Assembly (NCBI GenBank): GCA_900095095.1
Contig: FMBT01000388.1
Location: 1-64,000 of the forward strand
DNA from: Fragilariopsis cylindrus CCMP1102
Taxonomy: Eukaryota > Bacillariophyta > Bacillariophyceae > Bacillariales > Bacillariaceae
DNA length: 64,000 bases
Reading direction: 5' to 3'
The notes beneath the pieces are model-generated. The model saw only the letters and a list, made by a program, of their open reading frames with translations. It ran no database searches and was not told the DNA's origin. Position 1 is the stretch's first letter. Every line of letters begins with the position of its first letter. Both the position numbers and the translations under genes were made by a program. Below are positions 20,103 to 31,672 of this stretch, piece by piece.

Positions 20103-21198
20103 TTAGATCGGTGCCGACGACACCAACTTGCGTATCTTTAATGATAGTCGTTCCAAATCATCATCTCCCGTGCTGCTGCTACATAATACCTCTTCTTCTT
20201 CATTTTTTGTATTAGATTTGTCGTCATCATCAGTTACGGGCTTCGTGCATTCCTCCTTAGACGGTATACCAGACGTGTCCTTCTCGGTAATATCCGACTG
20301 GTTGTTCTTTTCTCTGATGCCCGTTCGTTCGTCTTTGTTGTTGTTGTTGTCTAGTTTTACGACATTATCCTTCTTCTGCTTCTTATTTGAATTACTAATA
20401 TTATTGTTATTACTTGTAGGAAGATCGAGGTTGGCATGCAAATGCCGTGATCGAAAGTTTTGCTTAGTGACAGGTTTTTTGCAGAAAAAGCAATATCGGA
20501 ACTTCACCCCAGCTGCTCGGCAGACAGAATGCGAACATAATAGATGTTGTCCGTGTCTAGCCGTTTCGGGAACATCGAAAAAGGCAGTCTGTGTAATTAT
20601 TATATAGAAAGTTTAATCGTCATTGTAATTGTATCGTTAGTTACACAAAAATTATGATGATCATCATATAAAGCAGGGGAACGAAAGAAATGAAGCATAT
20701 CATATTATACTTACCGATGAGTTGTGATCAGCCTTCATCCCTCTTGCACCACAGGGAAGACGTGTCGTTCGTGGAAGCTGAGATTGTGCAGCTTCGAGAA
20801 ACGCAACTTGTGCCTGCTTGGCTAAGACCATATCGGCAAAGGTTTTCGATGTAACATGTGGGGAAGTAATACAATGATTCTGCTGCATAGAATGATGCGA
20901 GTTTAATCCTCCATTATTAGAAAAAGATAGGTTGTTGTTAATGCCGATGCTGGAATCTCCTTGTAGTGAATGATGAGGGTTATACCGTTGTTGAGAACCT
21001 AAGAGAAGATCTTGTTGTTCGTTTGAGTACAACGAACCGACACCGTTGGTACTACCGGTATTATTGTACGCTCCTTCCATCCAGGCATTCGAACCAACTC
21101 CAACTCCAACTCCAACTCCTACTCCTACTAAACGTGAATCCATTTCACCACTATTACTGGAGAAACCACGAGCAGAAGACAAATCAGAATTGCCAAAT

Positions 21199-21239
<41 letters not shown>

Positions 21240-21776
21240 TCGTTCCTTCAGTAAGGCAAGCATACGGTTTTGATTTTCCTGTTGTTGCTGATGAGTAAAA
21301 AGGCCTCCTGCTCCGATTTGACCGCCGGACGAGAAAGAACCACATTGAAAGCCATCGGCACCACTGCCACCACCACTCATACTTAAACCGGAAGAGTTGA
21401 GATCGTTGTTTCCAGAGGAGGTGTTGTATGCACTACTACTTGTTGTATTCCGAATTGCATTCGTATTGCCATTTGGGAACTGATGCAGTTGTTGTAGTTG
21501 CTGTTGTGTTACATGTTGCTGTTGTGTTACATGTTGCTGTTGTTCCTGCATCAACCTTTCGAGATAGGATCCGCTGGTATCGTAAGTCTGATTCATAATA
21601 GTCATATCTTTCCGTTTGTTGGAGGTGAAAAAATGGGACGAAAAAGATATCTGTGTAACGTTAATAATGATGTATGGGGATGGGATATAATACCGGTAGG
21701 AACAATTTCGAACTTGTTTAGTGATGATGCGGTGATAATCTCGAGGATAAGAAAGTGAGGAAATCATGACATACAT
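20103..21776 (-). CDS. Gln/Asn-rich nuclear-type protein with a conserved Cys/His domain of unknown function
   Basis: Exons 21776-20715 and 20588-20103 join through a 126-base GT-AG intron at a codon boundary to give 515 residues. The first exon is low complexity: Gln runs, a Ser/Gly region and a (VG)n run. It ends in a segment reading TFADMVLAKQAQVAFLEAA. The second exon opens with ARHGQHLLCSHSVCRAAGVK, followed by FRYCFFCKKPVTKQNF and RSRHLH. These give three to four Cys plus His ligands spaced like a small zinc-binding module. The remainder is acidic and Asn/Lys-rich. From memory this module recurs in diatom proteins, but no function is known to me. The start is uncertain: ATGs at 21606 or 21597 would remove an atypical hydrophobic-basic leader. 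Confidence 0.65.
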
Positions 21777-22622
21777 AACACAGTACGCGTTGTTCTTGGG
21801 GAGATTGTCATGGGGAGATTGTCAGGAGTAAAATAGTAACACTATCAGACGGTGAAAGAACAAAGACGGTCGAAAAAGAAAAACAGGACCTCTTATTTAC
21901 TTAATTCAAGGCTCTTCTCTAAGTATTACAATGAGTCGAGTCAATGGAACAATAAGAGGGCAACTGTGAAAATGGCGAACCCATATCAACAGAGAATTAA
22001 GTACTGTACTTCAGTAGAATAACGATCACAATGATACTCGAAGTACTGATTGTTGAAGTGTGCGACTTATAACTTTGAATGGATAATATTATAATAATAA
22101 TGAGAGTTACATAATAGTTGATAAAGTTTTGATTCATTAAGTAAAATGTTACAGATCTTTGTGATACAGTCTACTCGCGATAAGAAATTCACATTTAACA
22201 AATACACTCTGTAGTATGTCTGACTTAAAAATACATAAAGTCCGCGCTTTACAAAAAAGAAAAAAATCGGGTCTTGGTCGAAAAACTCTAAATTGATTAA
22301 TGTTCATGCCTCCTAAACTTTTCATACAGTATTGTACTCTTCATACCTTATCTCCCTACCTTCTTACATACTTCTTCATGCTACAAGCTTACCTTCCTAC
22401 AGTACGCACCAGCTACATACAGCAGGAGTACCGATTTCTGTTACAGTAGTCTTGTTTTAGATCCATCTACAGTAGCCATCCTCGATCTCTGATCTCCTCG
22501 GTCCACAGATGCAATAATTCTCTCGATTCTCAATTTAACATCATACACTGTAATCAGGGATCTATATATTGCATTCTCAAATTTTCATCTGGTTCCATAA
22601 CAGAAGAGATGGGCTACTCCAG
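21777..22622. other. Intergenic, no gene seen
   Basis: AT-rich spacer between divergent genes. It contains a short duplicated GGGGAGATTGTCA near 21796-21825 but nothing else notable. Confidence 0.4.
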
Positions 22623-23729
22623 ATGACGTCTAGGCAAATTTTTATTCGGATTTTCCGTCTTATATTCCTTTGTAGCTACTACTTGTACTGGCAGGATGGC
22701 GATTGTTACTGTTACAACTACTTTGCGACAGCATTAACTGATACTGTGTTGATCACCGGCAGCACAGATGGAATTGGTGTCACAACGGCAAGAAATGTTC
22801 TTTATAAGCACAATGTTCTCATTCATGGTCGAGACGAAGATCGGATCCGAATCGCAGCGGACTCATTGAGGAACAACAACAACAACAGCAGCAGCAGCAG
22901 CAGACAACATACGAAGTATGAAGAAGGGGAGCGTCACATCGACTACGACAACGCTACGGAGAAGAATCTTGTCGTCCCCCTTCCAGCAGCAGATCTTCAA
23001 CAATAAAAGGATGCTATGATTTAGCGAGAGAAGTCAAGGAATGTTGCAATTCTTCTACCGGTGATGGTATGAATTTAAAGATTCTGTAAATAACGCCGGA
23101 ATATATTCGAATAGATTGATTCGTACCCCGGACGGATTGGAATCGACTTTTGCGGTTAATGTGTTAGCACCTTTTATTCTATCATCAATGTTACTATCAA
23201 CGTTACTCGCTAACGGAGCAATGATAAAAATAGCAATAATAATAATAATAACAGAAGTAGAATCGTTATCGCATCTTCCGTATCACAGAGTTGGAAACTT
23301 CCGAAGGACTATTGGGACGATCCTCAATGTGTACAGCGATTATATTCTGCACACGGTGCGTATTCAGAATCGAAACTGTTAGTCGCTATGTTAACAATGG
23401 AGATGGCTCACCGACTCAATAAACTTACATCCATCGTTACATGTAACTGTTTGGATCCAGGTACAGTCAACACGAAAATGTTAATTGATGGGTGGGGACC
23501 AATAGGAATCGGCGTAAATGATGCCTTAGACGAAAGCTGGTGCTGTCAAAGCTCAGAACTAGAGGGTATATCTGGACAATACTTTGTAAGTCGAACGTCT
23601 CGTAAAGCCTCGAGTGATGCATACGATACCATCCAGCGAGACAAATTATGGCGGACCTTATCCGAATTAGCACCAAAGGCCGCCGCAGAATGGGACCGAG
23701 CCGTCAGTATGTATTCGAGTGAAGCTTGA
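22623..23729 (+). pseudogene. Short-chain dehydrogenase/reductase with frameshifts
   Basis: The full SDR fold can be followed through changing frames. An N-terminal hydrophobic leader is followed by TVLITGSTDGIG (NAD(P)-binding TGxxxGIG), NNAGIYSN, NVLAPFILSS, RIVIASSVSQ, the catalytic YSESK (YxxxK), and LDPGTVNTKM. Breaks occur near 22975-22985 after a C5 run, at about 23086 (one base short of CTN-GTA-AAT), and at about 23215-23250 in an AAT-rich stretch. No premature stop occurs except those caused by the shifts. It may be a recently dead gene, or an intact gene with missing bases in the assembly. Relatives include retinol dehydrogenase-like reductases. Confidence 0.65.
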
Positions 23730-23767
23730 CTAAGCAATACCTAGGTGGAATATGGGCGGTATTGAGT

Positions 23768-23794
23768 ATATATATATATATATATATATATATA
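23768..23794 (+). repeat. (TA)n microsatellite
   Basis: About thirteen TA units just after the dehydrogenase stop codon. Confidence 0.8.
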
Positions 23795-24241
23795 CGTATC
23801 GACGCAGAGTTGTGATATGATGACGATACAACCATTCTAGTACTGGTACAGCATGTGCTTATTACTCTACTCTATACTTTGTTATTGAAGTTGGGGAAAC
23901 AATAACCTCTTGCAAATTACAATTCTAATAATGAGTATACTGTACGACTTCAAAAAAACTATGATTGAATTAATTGTTTTGCTCTGGAATTTTTTGGTGA
24001 GGGATCACGTACAAAAGTAGGTTGACTATATGTATACATACGTTGCTTTTGATTAGGGTACAGAAAAATAAAAAAATATGTAATATGTACTAATAAGTTA
24101 TTATAAACTTGTATGGGAGATTATGATCATATATGTATGTGTTATTTCAACAGTTTTAGAATTAATAGTTGATCTTTCACCGAAACATTACCATTAGATA
24201 TCATGTTTGTTTGTCCAACCAGCCATCAGTTATCAACCCGA

Positions 24242-24739
24242 TTATTCACAACGAAAGCCTACGCATGCGAGCTTTGCTGGTCGTCGGATATACCGTGAAA
24301 CATAAGGAAGTGTTTCTACTGAGAAAAAGACTGGATCAACAAGTGCATTTGTAGGAGGACTTGTAGGGGGAGGGGGAACGAAAATTGGCGCATTTGTTGG
24401 AGCGACCGGTGCAGCAACCGGTGCAGTTGGATCGATCGGTGTTACTGGAGCAGCGTCAGGAGAATCGGTTTCATCGGGTAAAACAGTAGAATTTTGGAGC
24501 TCTCTTCTATCCTCAATATCAAGATCAAAGTCAAAATAATTAGTATCAAAGTCAAAATCATTGTAGTCATTACTATCTTCTTGAATATCATCACCACGAT
24601 CACCCCCTCCACCACGAAGCAACGTTCTTTCTTCGCTACGAGTAGTTAACGTCGACGTCGACGTTGATGTCGTCGTTGTTGTCACAACGGCGAACACCGC
24701 AAAGATTAAAATGCTATTTCTGTTGTATCTTGATGTCAT
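24242..24739 (-). CDS. Small secreted Pro/Thr-rich protein, unknown function
   Basis: 165 residues, ATG start. A signal peptide of about 20 residues (NSILIFAVFAVVT) is followed by a Thr/Ser run and a possible RxLR-like stretch (RTLLRGGGG). Next come an acidic Asp/Phe/Asn region and then a Pro/Ala/Thr-rich segment with repeated APVAPT-type motifs. The C-terminus contains two Cys. Such architecture is common among diatom cell-surface and secreted proteins, but no domain is recognised. A missed 3' exon cannot be excluded. Confidence 0.5.
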   Translation of the reverse strand: MTSRYNRNSILIFAVFAVVTTTTTSTSTSTLTTRSEERTLLRGGGGDRGDDIQEDSNDYNDFDFDTNYFDFDLDIEDRRELQNSTVLPDETDSPDAAPVTPIDPTAPVAAPVAPTNAPIFVPPPPTSPPTNALVDPVFFSVETLPYVSRYIRRPAKLACVGFRCE

Positions 24740-25326
24740 GGTACATTAGGTTGTATCGAAGGTCGTGTTCTGTCTACTGTCTTTATGCTTATGATACTAT
24801 TGAGTTAATACCACGATTACAATGTACTACATTATTGCTTCCGAATGTTGTTGAAATATCTGTTTTCGTAATTCGCAGTTTTAAAAGATCTTTCTTTTAT
24901 GATGAGTAACTTTATTTTGATTAATTATTCTATGGATCAGATTTTTTTTTAAATTGTTGCACGCGCAAACTCAATAAATCCGGCGTTCTGAACGGAATTT
25001 GTTAAACAAAAAAAAGGAAAATAATGAGACTTCGCTAAACTTGAGTCTATGTATATTCTTTCTTACTTTAGTTCACGAAGAATTCAATTTAGAGGCTACA
25101 GAAGTTCAAAGTGAAGACAGGAGCTATCAATTAATTATTCCACGAAAAAAATAATTTCAACTTTCAAATACCTGCGCCCAGAGATGAGAGAGCAGGCGGA
25201 AAAAATGTTCCATTTCCATGTATTGAACAACACAGCAACGCAACAATATACTACCCACACTGCACCATGGCTTTAAACGAAACAAGACAATAGGTATTAA
25301 TAGACAGAATAAGAACGCGATATACA
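24740..25326. other. Intergenic, divergent promoter region
   Basis: AT-rich spacer between the leftward secreted-protein gene and the rightward glycosyltransferase gene. No gene seen. Confidence 0.45.
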
Positions 25327-26882
25327 ATGATGGTACCACCGCCTCGTCCAGCATCTGTTATTTCTAATGATATATCTGGTCGCAACCGACGACGGACGAC
25401 GAAACAGAAAATCGGTTGCTTTTATTTTTCGTCAGCACAGTCGAAGATCATTTTTTGGGGAGCTTGTTTGATTATAGCATGCTGTACAATAGAACAAATA
25501 TTCGTTTCCATTAATATTGTCCACCGTAACATTGACACTACTAATGGTGGTACTCCTACTCCTGCCGATGCTGCCACCAATGATTATTCGGAAGAAGCAT
25601 TGATTCGACGACGATGGAATTATCTTCCACCTCATATACGAGTACCTCGCAATAAGACTCAACAATGCGCCAACGCATTATTAGATCGGTCCACACATCG
25701 TCTCGTACCAACGAAAAACAAAAAATGTCCATCTACCATGGATCTTTCCAAAACAAAAAAGATGATTCAAAGAAGAGAAAGAGAACCTGGACCACTCCTA
25801 ACTTTTCTATTGATTTATTATAATGACGATCAAAATTTTGCACATCAATTAGATTCATGGATGAAATTTTCATATGAAGCCTTGTCTCGAATACGTTTTA
25901 TAGTTGTGGATGATGGCAGTGATATTGGTCACCGTGCTGTTGAGATGCTCGGTTCGAATTTAGCAAACTCTACGACTAGCAGTAGCAGTAGCAGTAGCAA
26001 TAGCAGCATTAATAATGGTAGAAGTTTATTATCATTGGATATTCGTGTCTACGAAATAGATCAAGATATTGACTGGAACATAGGCGGTGGACGCAATCTG
26101 GGGTTTTGGATTGCCTCTCAAGGGGCTTCTATTGATACTGATACCGATACTGACAATTATTCTTCATCGTCGTGGGTATTTATGAATGATGCCGATATTT
26201 TAATCCCACCTGAAACAATGGACTTCGTGTTGGGGTTGACAGAAGAGTTGAGCAATGACAACATTGATGCTAATGTCGACGTTCATGACGGCAACGATGG
26301 ATTCGAATTAAACACAGCAAATGAGCAATATCATTCTTCCGAAAAAAGAAACACCACTACAACTAACAAGAATAATAATGTCTTTGGATTTTTTCAACGA
26401 ATTGGCAAAAAAGGAAATCTGAAAAAGAAGTCCCCACATCCAGCAGTGATGTTGTCTACGATTGATTCGTATTGGACAGCGGGTGGTTGCGATGAAGATT
26501 TTGTGGGAAATTATGGATATACCGATCCTCATTTTTTTATAGGGTCGAAAAGCATCATTCGTTGAAGGTTATTAATACCCACGAAAGAATGGATTTGTTA
26601 TCGATCCCACCCTTGATCGAAATGTCGAATAAACACAAAATATTCAGGTCGTGCCCGGAATCTATATATTGTAAACCTAAACAAATACATTCCGTTCGAT
26701 CCAAACTGAATAACAACGACAGCAACAATGAAAATAGCAAGGATAACGATGACGGGGAGAAGAAGAATAAACTCTCCTTATCGAAAGACACAACGACTAA
26801 CAAGGAGCTATATGTTCAGAAGAAAATATCTGGGAATTGGTCGATTGATTATTTAAGGTTCACCTGGAGACGTGTATGGTAA
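25327..26882 (+). CDS. Type II membrane glycosyltransferase (GT-A fold, galactosyltransferase-like C-terminus), one frameshift
   Basis: ATG start. A basic N-terminus precedes a membrane anchor at residues ~38-58. The catalytic domain shows RFIVVDDGSD, WNIGGGRNLG, a DxD-type VFMNDADIL, and YWTAGGCDEDFVGNYGYTDP. The reading frame stops early after PHFF, but the next frame continues as VEKHHSLKVINTHERMD and runs to 26882. Adding one T to the T7 run at 26532-26538 would join the two as PHFFYRVEK. I therefore treat 25327-26882 as one gene of about 518 residues with a single-base deletion. It probably acts in the Golgi; its donor and acceptor are unknown. Confidence 0.7.
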
Positions 26883-27167
26883 AGTGGCTATAGTGTGATA
26901 GTATTCATGTACATTTACTTTGCTGTTAAAAAATCTATCGGAGACAACCAACAATCCGGTCAGCAACGTCGGTAAAACTAAACTTATACAGTAGTTTATT
27001 GCTTAAGTGGATTATTTTGTTAATTCTCCAATAACGAATGAATTATTGCTTGCTCGCGATATATAAAGTAAAGTACAATATAAATGTACCGTTCATTGTT
27101 TAATAAAAGACAAGAATGATGATTCCGATTCGTCAAATTCAGTTCCAATTATCGACGATTGTTATTG

Positions 27168-28507
27168 TTATTGCCGATGTTGTTGTTGTTGTTGTGGATG
27201 TTGCCACGGAGAAGTGGATCCTCTTATTCGACTTTTTATTCGACCAAATAATTTACTATTGTCGTCGTCGTCGTCTTGCTCCTGCTTCAAGTCACTAAAG
27301 ATATAATTTCGTTCTCGCAATAGCTGTCGTCTACCTCCATCTTGATTGTAATCATCGTTATAATTGTAATACATGTTGTTGTTGTTGGAATTATAATCAT
27401 TGTAATTCCCGTTGTTGTTGTTGTTGTTATCATACTGATATGTGCTGTAATCATCAACGTAGTCGTCATTGACATTTTGAACATAATCGTCATTAACATA
27501 CGATGCGTCGTCATCTCCATCATCATTATTGTTGACGTCATTGTCATCGTCGTTATTATTATTATATTGTATTCGTATTCAACGTACACATCATCATCAG
27601 TTACGACGTTACTTCCAGTTGCAACACTACCGGTACTACTAGTGCTAGTGTTATTGCTGGAAAAATATTGATCAGCAGCGGATGATGATGTGGTACCATT
27701 TGATCCTCCCGACGATCGATGAGCATCGGCTATTTTCATTGATGTTGTTACTAATAGATATATCAATAGAAAAAGCATTGCAGCGATTAATGATAGTTCC
27801 ACCATCTGTCGTACGTGCTTCGGTATAAATCCACAAACGGGACATGCAGCTCCATACGACGAATCGGGTGGTGTCCATTCTGAATCTTCAAAATCAGCTA
27901 TTGAATCTTGATTCGATTTTGTCCTCAAAATTGGAATATCAGCTGCTGCAGCAGATGATGATGATGATGATGTGTCGTGGTGGGGATTCTTATTTATATT
28001 TTTATCTATATTGTTGTTACGATTCTGATCCTGATCCTGATTCTTGTTGTTATTATCATCGGTATTGTCATTGTCCGTTACATTTATGGCCGAAGGATTT
28101 GAACCACGTTTGTTGTTGCTGTTGTTTTTTCGAAATGGACGAAAATGACGACTATTATTCGATGTCACGGAACTCGGCGATACTACCGTTGAAGATTCCC
28201 CCGATGCTTTCATTACACCTCCGTAATATCGATTCGATATCGGGCTCTTGGCATCATTATTACTGCTACTGTTACCAAACCAGGGCATCCCCAATTTCCA
28301 TGACGAGTGTGGTTGGGAAGTACTATTTTCACCAACCGATTCAATATCAAAGGAATGAACCTGATTGGAACGGATTGATGAGCCCATGAAAGATCCTGGA
28401 GATTGAGGCATTGTTAACGTTGCCGTGTAGTCGTCGTGTTCTTCTTCACAGCCTGGTGGACCTTCTGATAGCATACTAATAGCATTATTGATGGTGCCGT
28501 TAGTCAT
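27168..28507 (-). CDS. Asn/Asp-rich single-pass membrane protein, unknown function, one frameshift
   Basis: ATG start. The N-terminal ~200 residues are hydrophilic and rich in Ser, Asn and Asp. A CPVCGF motif precedes one strong membrane helix at about residues 243-260 (LSLIAAMLFLLIYLLVTTS). The original frame then becomes an implausible Ile/Thr/Met run. The neighbouring frame from about 27570 continues the same Asn/Asp/Tyr-rich style and ends in GRIKSRIRGST and a Gln run at 27168. A one-base deletion in the ATT/AAT microsatellite at ~27556-27570 explains this. No family is recognised. Confidence 0.55.
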
Positions 28508-29379
28508 AATACTCGTACCTACTGTATCGACTGTATGATGTAGCTACAGTAGGTCTAATCTGAACTTTCGTCTCTCTCTCCTTCAGCATTCGTTTACAAA
28601 CTAACAAGCACTAATCAAACGCCCGTTAAGCGAAATGAAATAATCATTAAAAGCCAACACGCCGATCGCCGATGAATGAGTCCAAAAATGAGACACCCTA
28701 GGTCGTGTATTTAAGGAAGAAGTACTTTTGAACACATACAACGCATACCGTACACTTGTGATCACAAAATATACGACTTCTCCGTTTTTTATTTTTTGTG
28801 TATCATAATCATCGCTTCACTCTCGCGCCGGTCGAGTCGACCAAAAGAAAAAAACGACTTTTTATAATATTATACCTTGATGTTTAAATGTGACGGAAGT
28901 TGATTATTCAAGAATGTTGTTGTTGTGTTCTTTTAATGTACTACTATAACTAGTGTATTCAGCATGTCATTTGATTCAATCGTTAATATTTTATTTTATT
29001 CCATTCAATTATTTTATGATATGATTTGTAGAAAGATTATTTGGCCATTCAGCAGATAGGGGCTACTCGCTGCCCATACTGTTTTTATTGCGGATGGAAG
29101 CCAACAAAACTACTATATAATAACCAACAAAATGCCGATGTGGATTAATAAGCAGCATCAATGTACCTATTTTCAACTATAAGCAACATACTGTACCGAT
29201 ATATTCTTTCTTTCAATTCCGCTAAAGTATTCATTGTCGGACATTATTTGGTTACTCTTCGTGAGAAACTGTTTTTTCTGCTTCACCATTTTGAACAAAA
29301 TTATTAATCAACATGGAAAGAGTAGGGAGAAATACGATTCATAGTTGCCACTGTTGTTGCAGCTCATCATTATAATTCT
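28508..29379. other. Intergenic, no gene seen
   Basis: AT-rich promoter and downstream sequence, with no credible ORF or RNA gene. Confidence 0.45.
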
Positions 29380-30840
29380 TTAATCTTTCGGTCCCTCATG
29401 ATCGTCGTCATAACGACCACCGTCTGTCGCCACCACTGTTTCCCCACCCACTTGAGCCATAACAACCTCCATAGGTTTCAGTTTAGGAGGTGGTGGATGG
29501 CGGTATCCGAATGCTTCCATTAGTTCTGGATCAAAATGACGCCGTGCTGCAATCAAGTCATCTTTTGTCATCGAATCGGTGCGGTGTTCGCCACTACCGT
29601 ATTTAATCAAAGCACCAACTAGATTCGTTCGTTCTTTCATGGACCCATGAGCCGTTTTGCCCTTCTTTGCGCTCTCAGCAACATGCGTAAAATCTCCTGA
29701 CCGACCATTATCTTTTCTGGGAATTCCTCCACCGCATTTACATACTGCACGCGTCACGTCCTTGCCAAAGAATAATAAATCTTCGAATCGTACCATCAAT
29801 CGCGGAAAATCAGCTTTCAAATAATCATTGTACCATTCGCTGTACCAATGACCAAACGATGAATGATTAAGAGAAAGTTCTTTGCTATAATTAATCTTGA
29901 TCGGAACAAGTTTCTCCACGTCCTTATCTTCTCTGAAGTGATGATTATACATCTTTTGCAGCATTGGTGATTTTTTGATATCCTCTTTCGTGGCTATCAT
30001 ATTTGGACAATGCGTCTTGTCGTGAGGCCAGTTAGCTGCGTATTTGTGTCTACACATGGACTGCATCCAAGAATAAGGATCGCGAATGGCAACTAAAGGA
30101 AGAGTGTGTTCCTTTGGAACGTCTTTATCAGTATGTGTTGTATGGTTTGAGCTACGATATCTTGCCATCATATGCTTTCCCCAAGGCACCTGCCAACGTA
30201 CACCTCTCGATTCAATTCCATATACTTCCATGCGTTCGGTAATTTCGCAATTGAATTTCATTAAATCTGCTATCAGATTCGTTCCTGTATTGAAAGTGCC
30301 TGCAATGCCGAAATATCGAGTTGTCGGTTCGACCAAGTCGCGGAATTCTTCACATCGTTCTAAGCCACGAATGATAGGTTTTGAACCGTAATTATTTTTG
30401 ATTTGCGTCCATGTCGGTAACAAATCGATAGTTTCTTGATCTAAATCGTCTTCGTCGTCGATATGTAACCCAGCTTGCGTTAATATTTCTAGTATCGGGC
30501 CCCTGTCATCCACATTCTTTAGGCCTCGATCTTTGGCTATTTTTATAAGTTGCAATTGGTTAGCCGTCAGTATTGTACGGGTGCTTGTAGCGTTGTTGTG
30601 AAAATTATCTTTGTTGATCACGTCGACGTTAGCACTTGGGGCGTCTTTCTCATCTTCATTCTTGGAAATAAGACGATGCCTGTCAATCATCATATTGTGC
30701 GGACTATGATGATCCCGACCGGGAATGATACCCATGGTTCCATCAAAAGATAATTGGTTTGAAAGCTTATACAGAAAAATAAGGTCAGCCACGACGAACG
30801 ATGTCACCACGAAGCCAACCAATTTCGTCGGTCGTCGCAT
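29380..30840 (-). CDS. Type II membrane sulfotransferase-like protein
   Basis: 486 residues from the ATG at 30840; the frame opens three codons earlier at TTG. A signal anchor (VGFVVTSFVVADLIFLY) lies at residues ~8-24, then a stem to about residue 165. FGIAGTFNTGTNLIADLM matches the PAPS 5'-phosphosulfate loop, and VAIRDPYSWMQSMCR matches the 3'-phosphate-binding region of the sulfotransferase fold. Such enzymes transfer sulfate from PAPS to glycans or proteins in the Golgi. Sulfated polysaccharides are common in diatoms, but the acceptor here is unknown. Confidence 0.7.
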   Translation of the reverse strand: MRRPTKLVGFVVTSFVVADLIFLYKLSNQLSFDGTMGIIPGRDHHSPHNMMIDRHRLISKNEDEKDAPSANVDVINKDNFHNNATSTRTILTANQLQLIKIAKDRGLKNVDDRGPILEILTQAGLHIDDEDDLDQETIDLLPTWTQIKNNYGSKPIIRGLERCEEFRDLVEPTTRYFGIAGTFNTGTNLIADLMKFNCEITERMEVYGIESRGVRWQVPWGKHMMARYRSSNHTTHTDKDVPKEHTLPLVAIRDPYSWMQSMCRHKYAANWPHDKTHCPNMIATKEDIKKSPMLQKMYNHHFREDKDVEKLVPIKINYSKELSLNHSSFGHWYSEWYNDYLKADFPRLMVRFEDLLFFGKDVTRAVCKCGGGIPRKDNGRSGDFTHVAESAKKGKTAHGSMKERTNLVGALIKYGSGEHRTDSMTKDDLIAARRHFDPELMEAFGYRHPPPPKLKPMEVVMAQVGGETVVATDGGRYDDDHEGPKD

Positions 30841-31672
30841 GGTTATCAATTATTGTCTGGTTACAACAAAAAGCAATTGCTCTATTTTGCAGGTACAATG
30901 TACAGTGGTGCTCAAGTCATAAGTTTTAGTACTACGATGTGGATATGAGAATGTAAGAATCTCACAAGAACTTCATTACGGATTACGGTGTATTATTAAA
31001 TTTTTAAAATACAAGACGACGCGACAGGTGCGCGGTGCGCGAACATCCAACACATATGAATCATAGGTATAGAAAGTATGTATATAGGGTCTATCATATG
31101 AAATGAGGGCTAGAGTACTAGCTAGCTATTACTAGTACTGTTTTACATACTGTTATAGCATTGACAGAATTTTTTCTCCCCAATCATAAGCTAAGTTACT
31201 GTATATTTATTAAGTGGAAGAAAATCTTAAGTTTCAGGAAAAAAACCTATGGAATTACCTTAATATTTTTGAATGATGAAATAATATAATAATATGTATG
31301 CGTGTAAGGTGTAACGTTGTGTAGAATTAGATTTTAAATATTTATTTGCAATTGATGATACTTGTTGTACTTCCTGGAAACATTTCAAGTCTTTTTTGAG
31401 AATTAATTAACAAGTGCGGAAAATCATAGCATTCTCTAGATCATGCCAATCTTTCAACCGCTGTTGAGCATCTCCAGGGAGATTACAATAATAAAAACCT
31501 TTCATTCTAGTAGTGATGGATGCACCGCACGCTACCTATTCCAGCGCCTTTCTTTTCCGACCTCCAGAAAAAGTAGATATTCAGATATCATTTGTGAACC
31601 TTCAAGCCTCCAGAACCGAAGATGTTGTGTATACTAATTAATGTTAATATCGGTATCAGTATCAGTAACAAA
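30841..31672. other. Intergenic, no gene seen
   Basis: AT-rich with a few ORFs below 65 codons that lack recognisable protein character. Confidence 0.45.

Noticed and set aside
27342-27671. Plus-strand ORF of 109 codons rich in Val and Ile
   Set aside because: It is the antisense of Asn/Asp-encoding repeats in the gene at 27168-28507 and has no protein-like composition.
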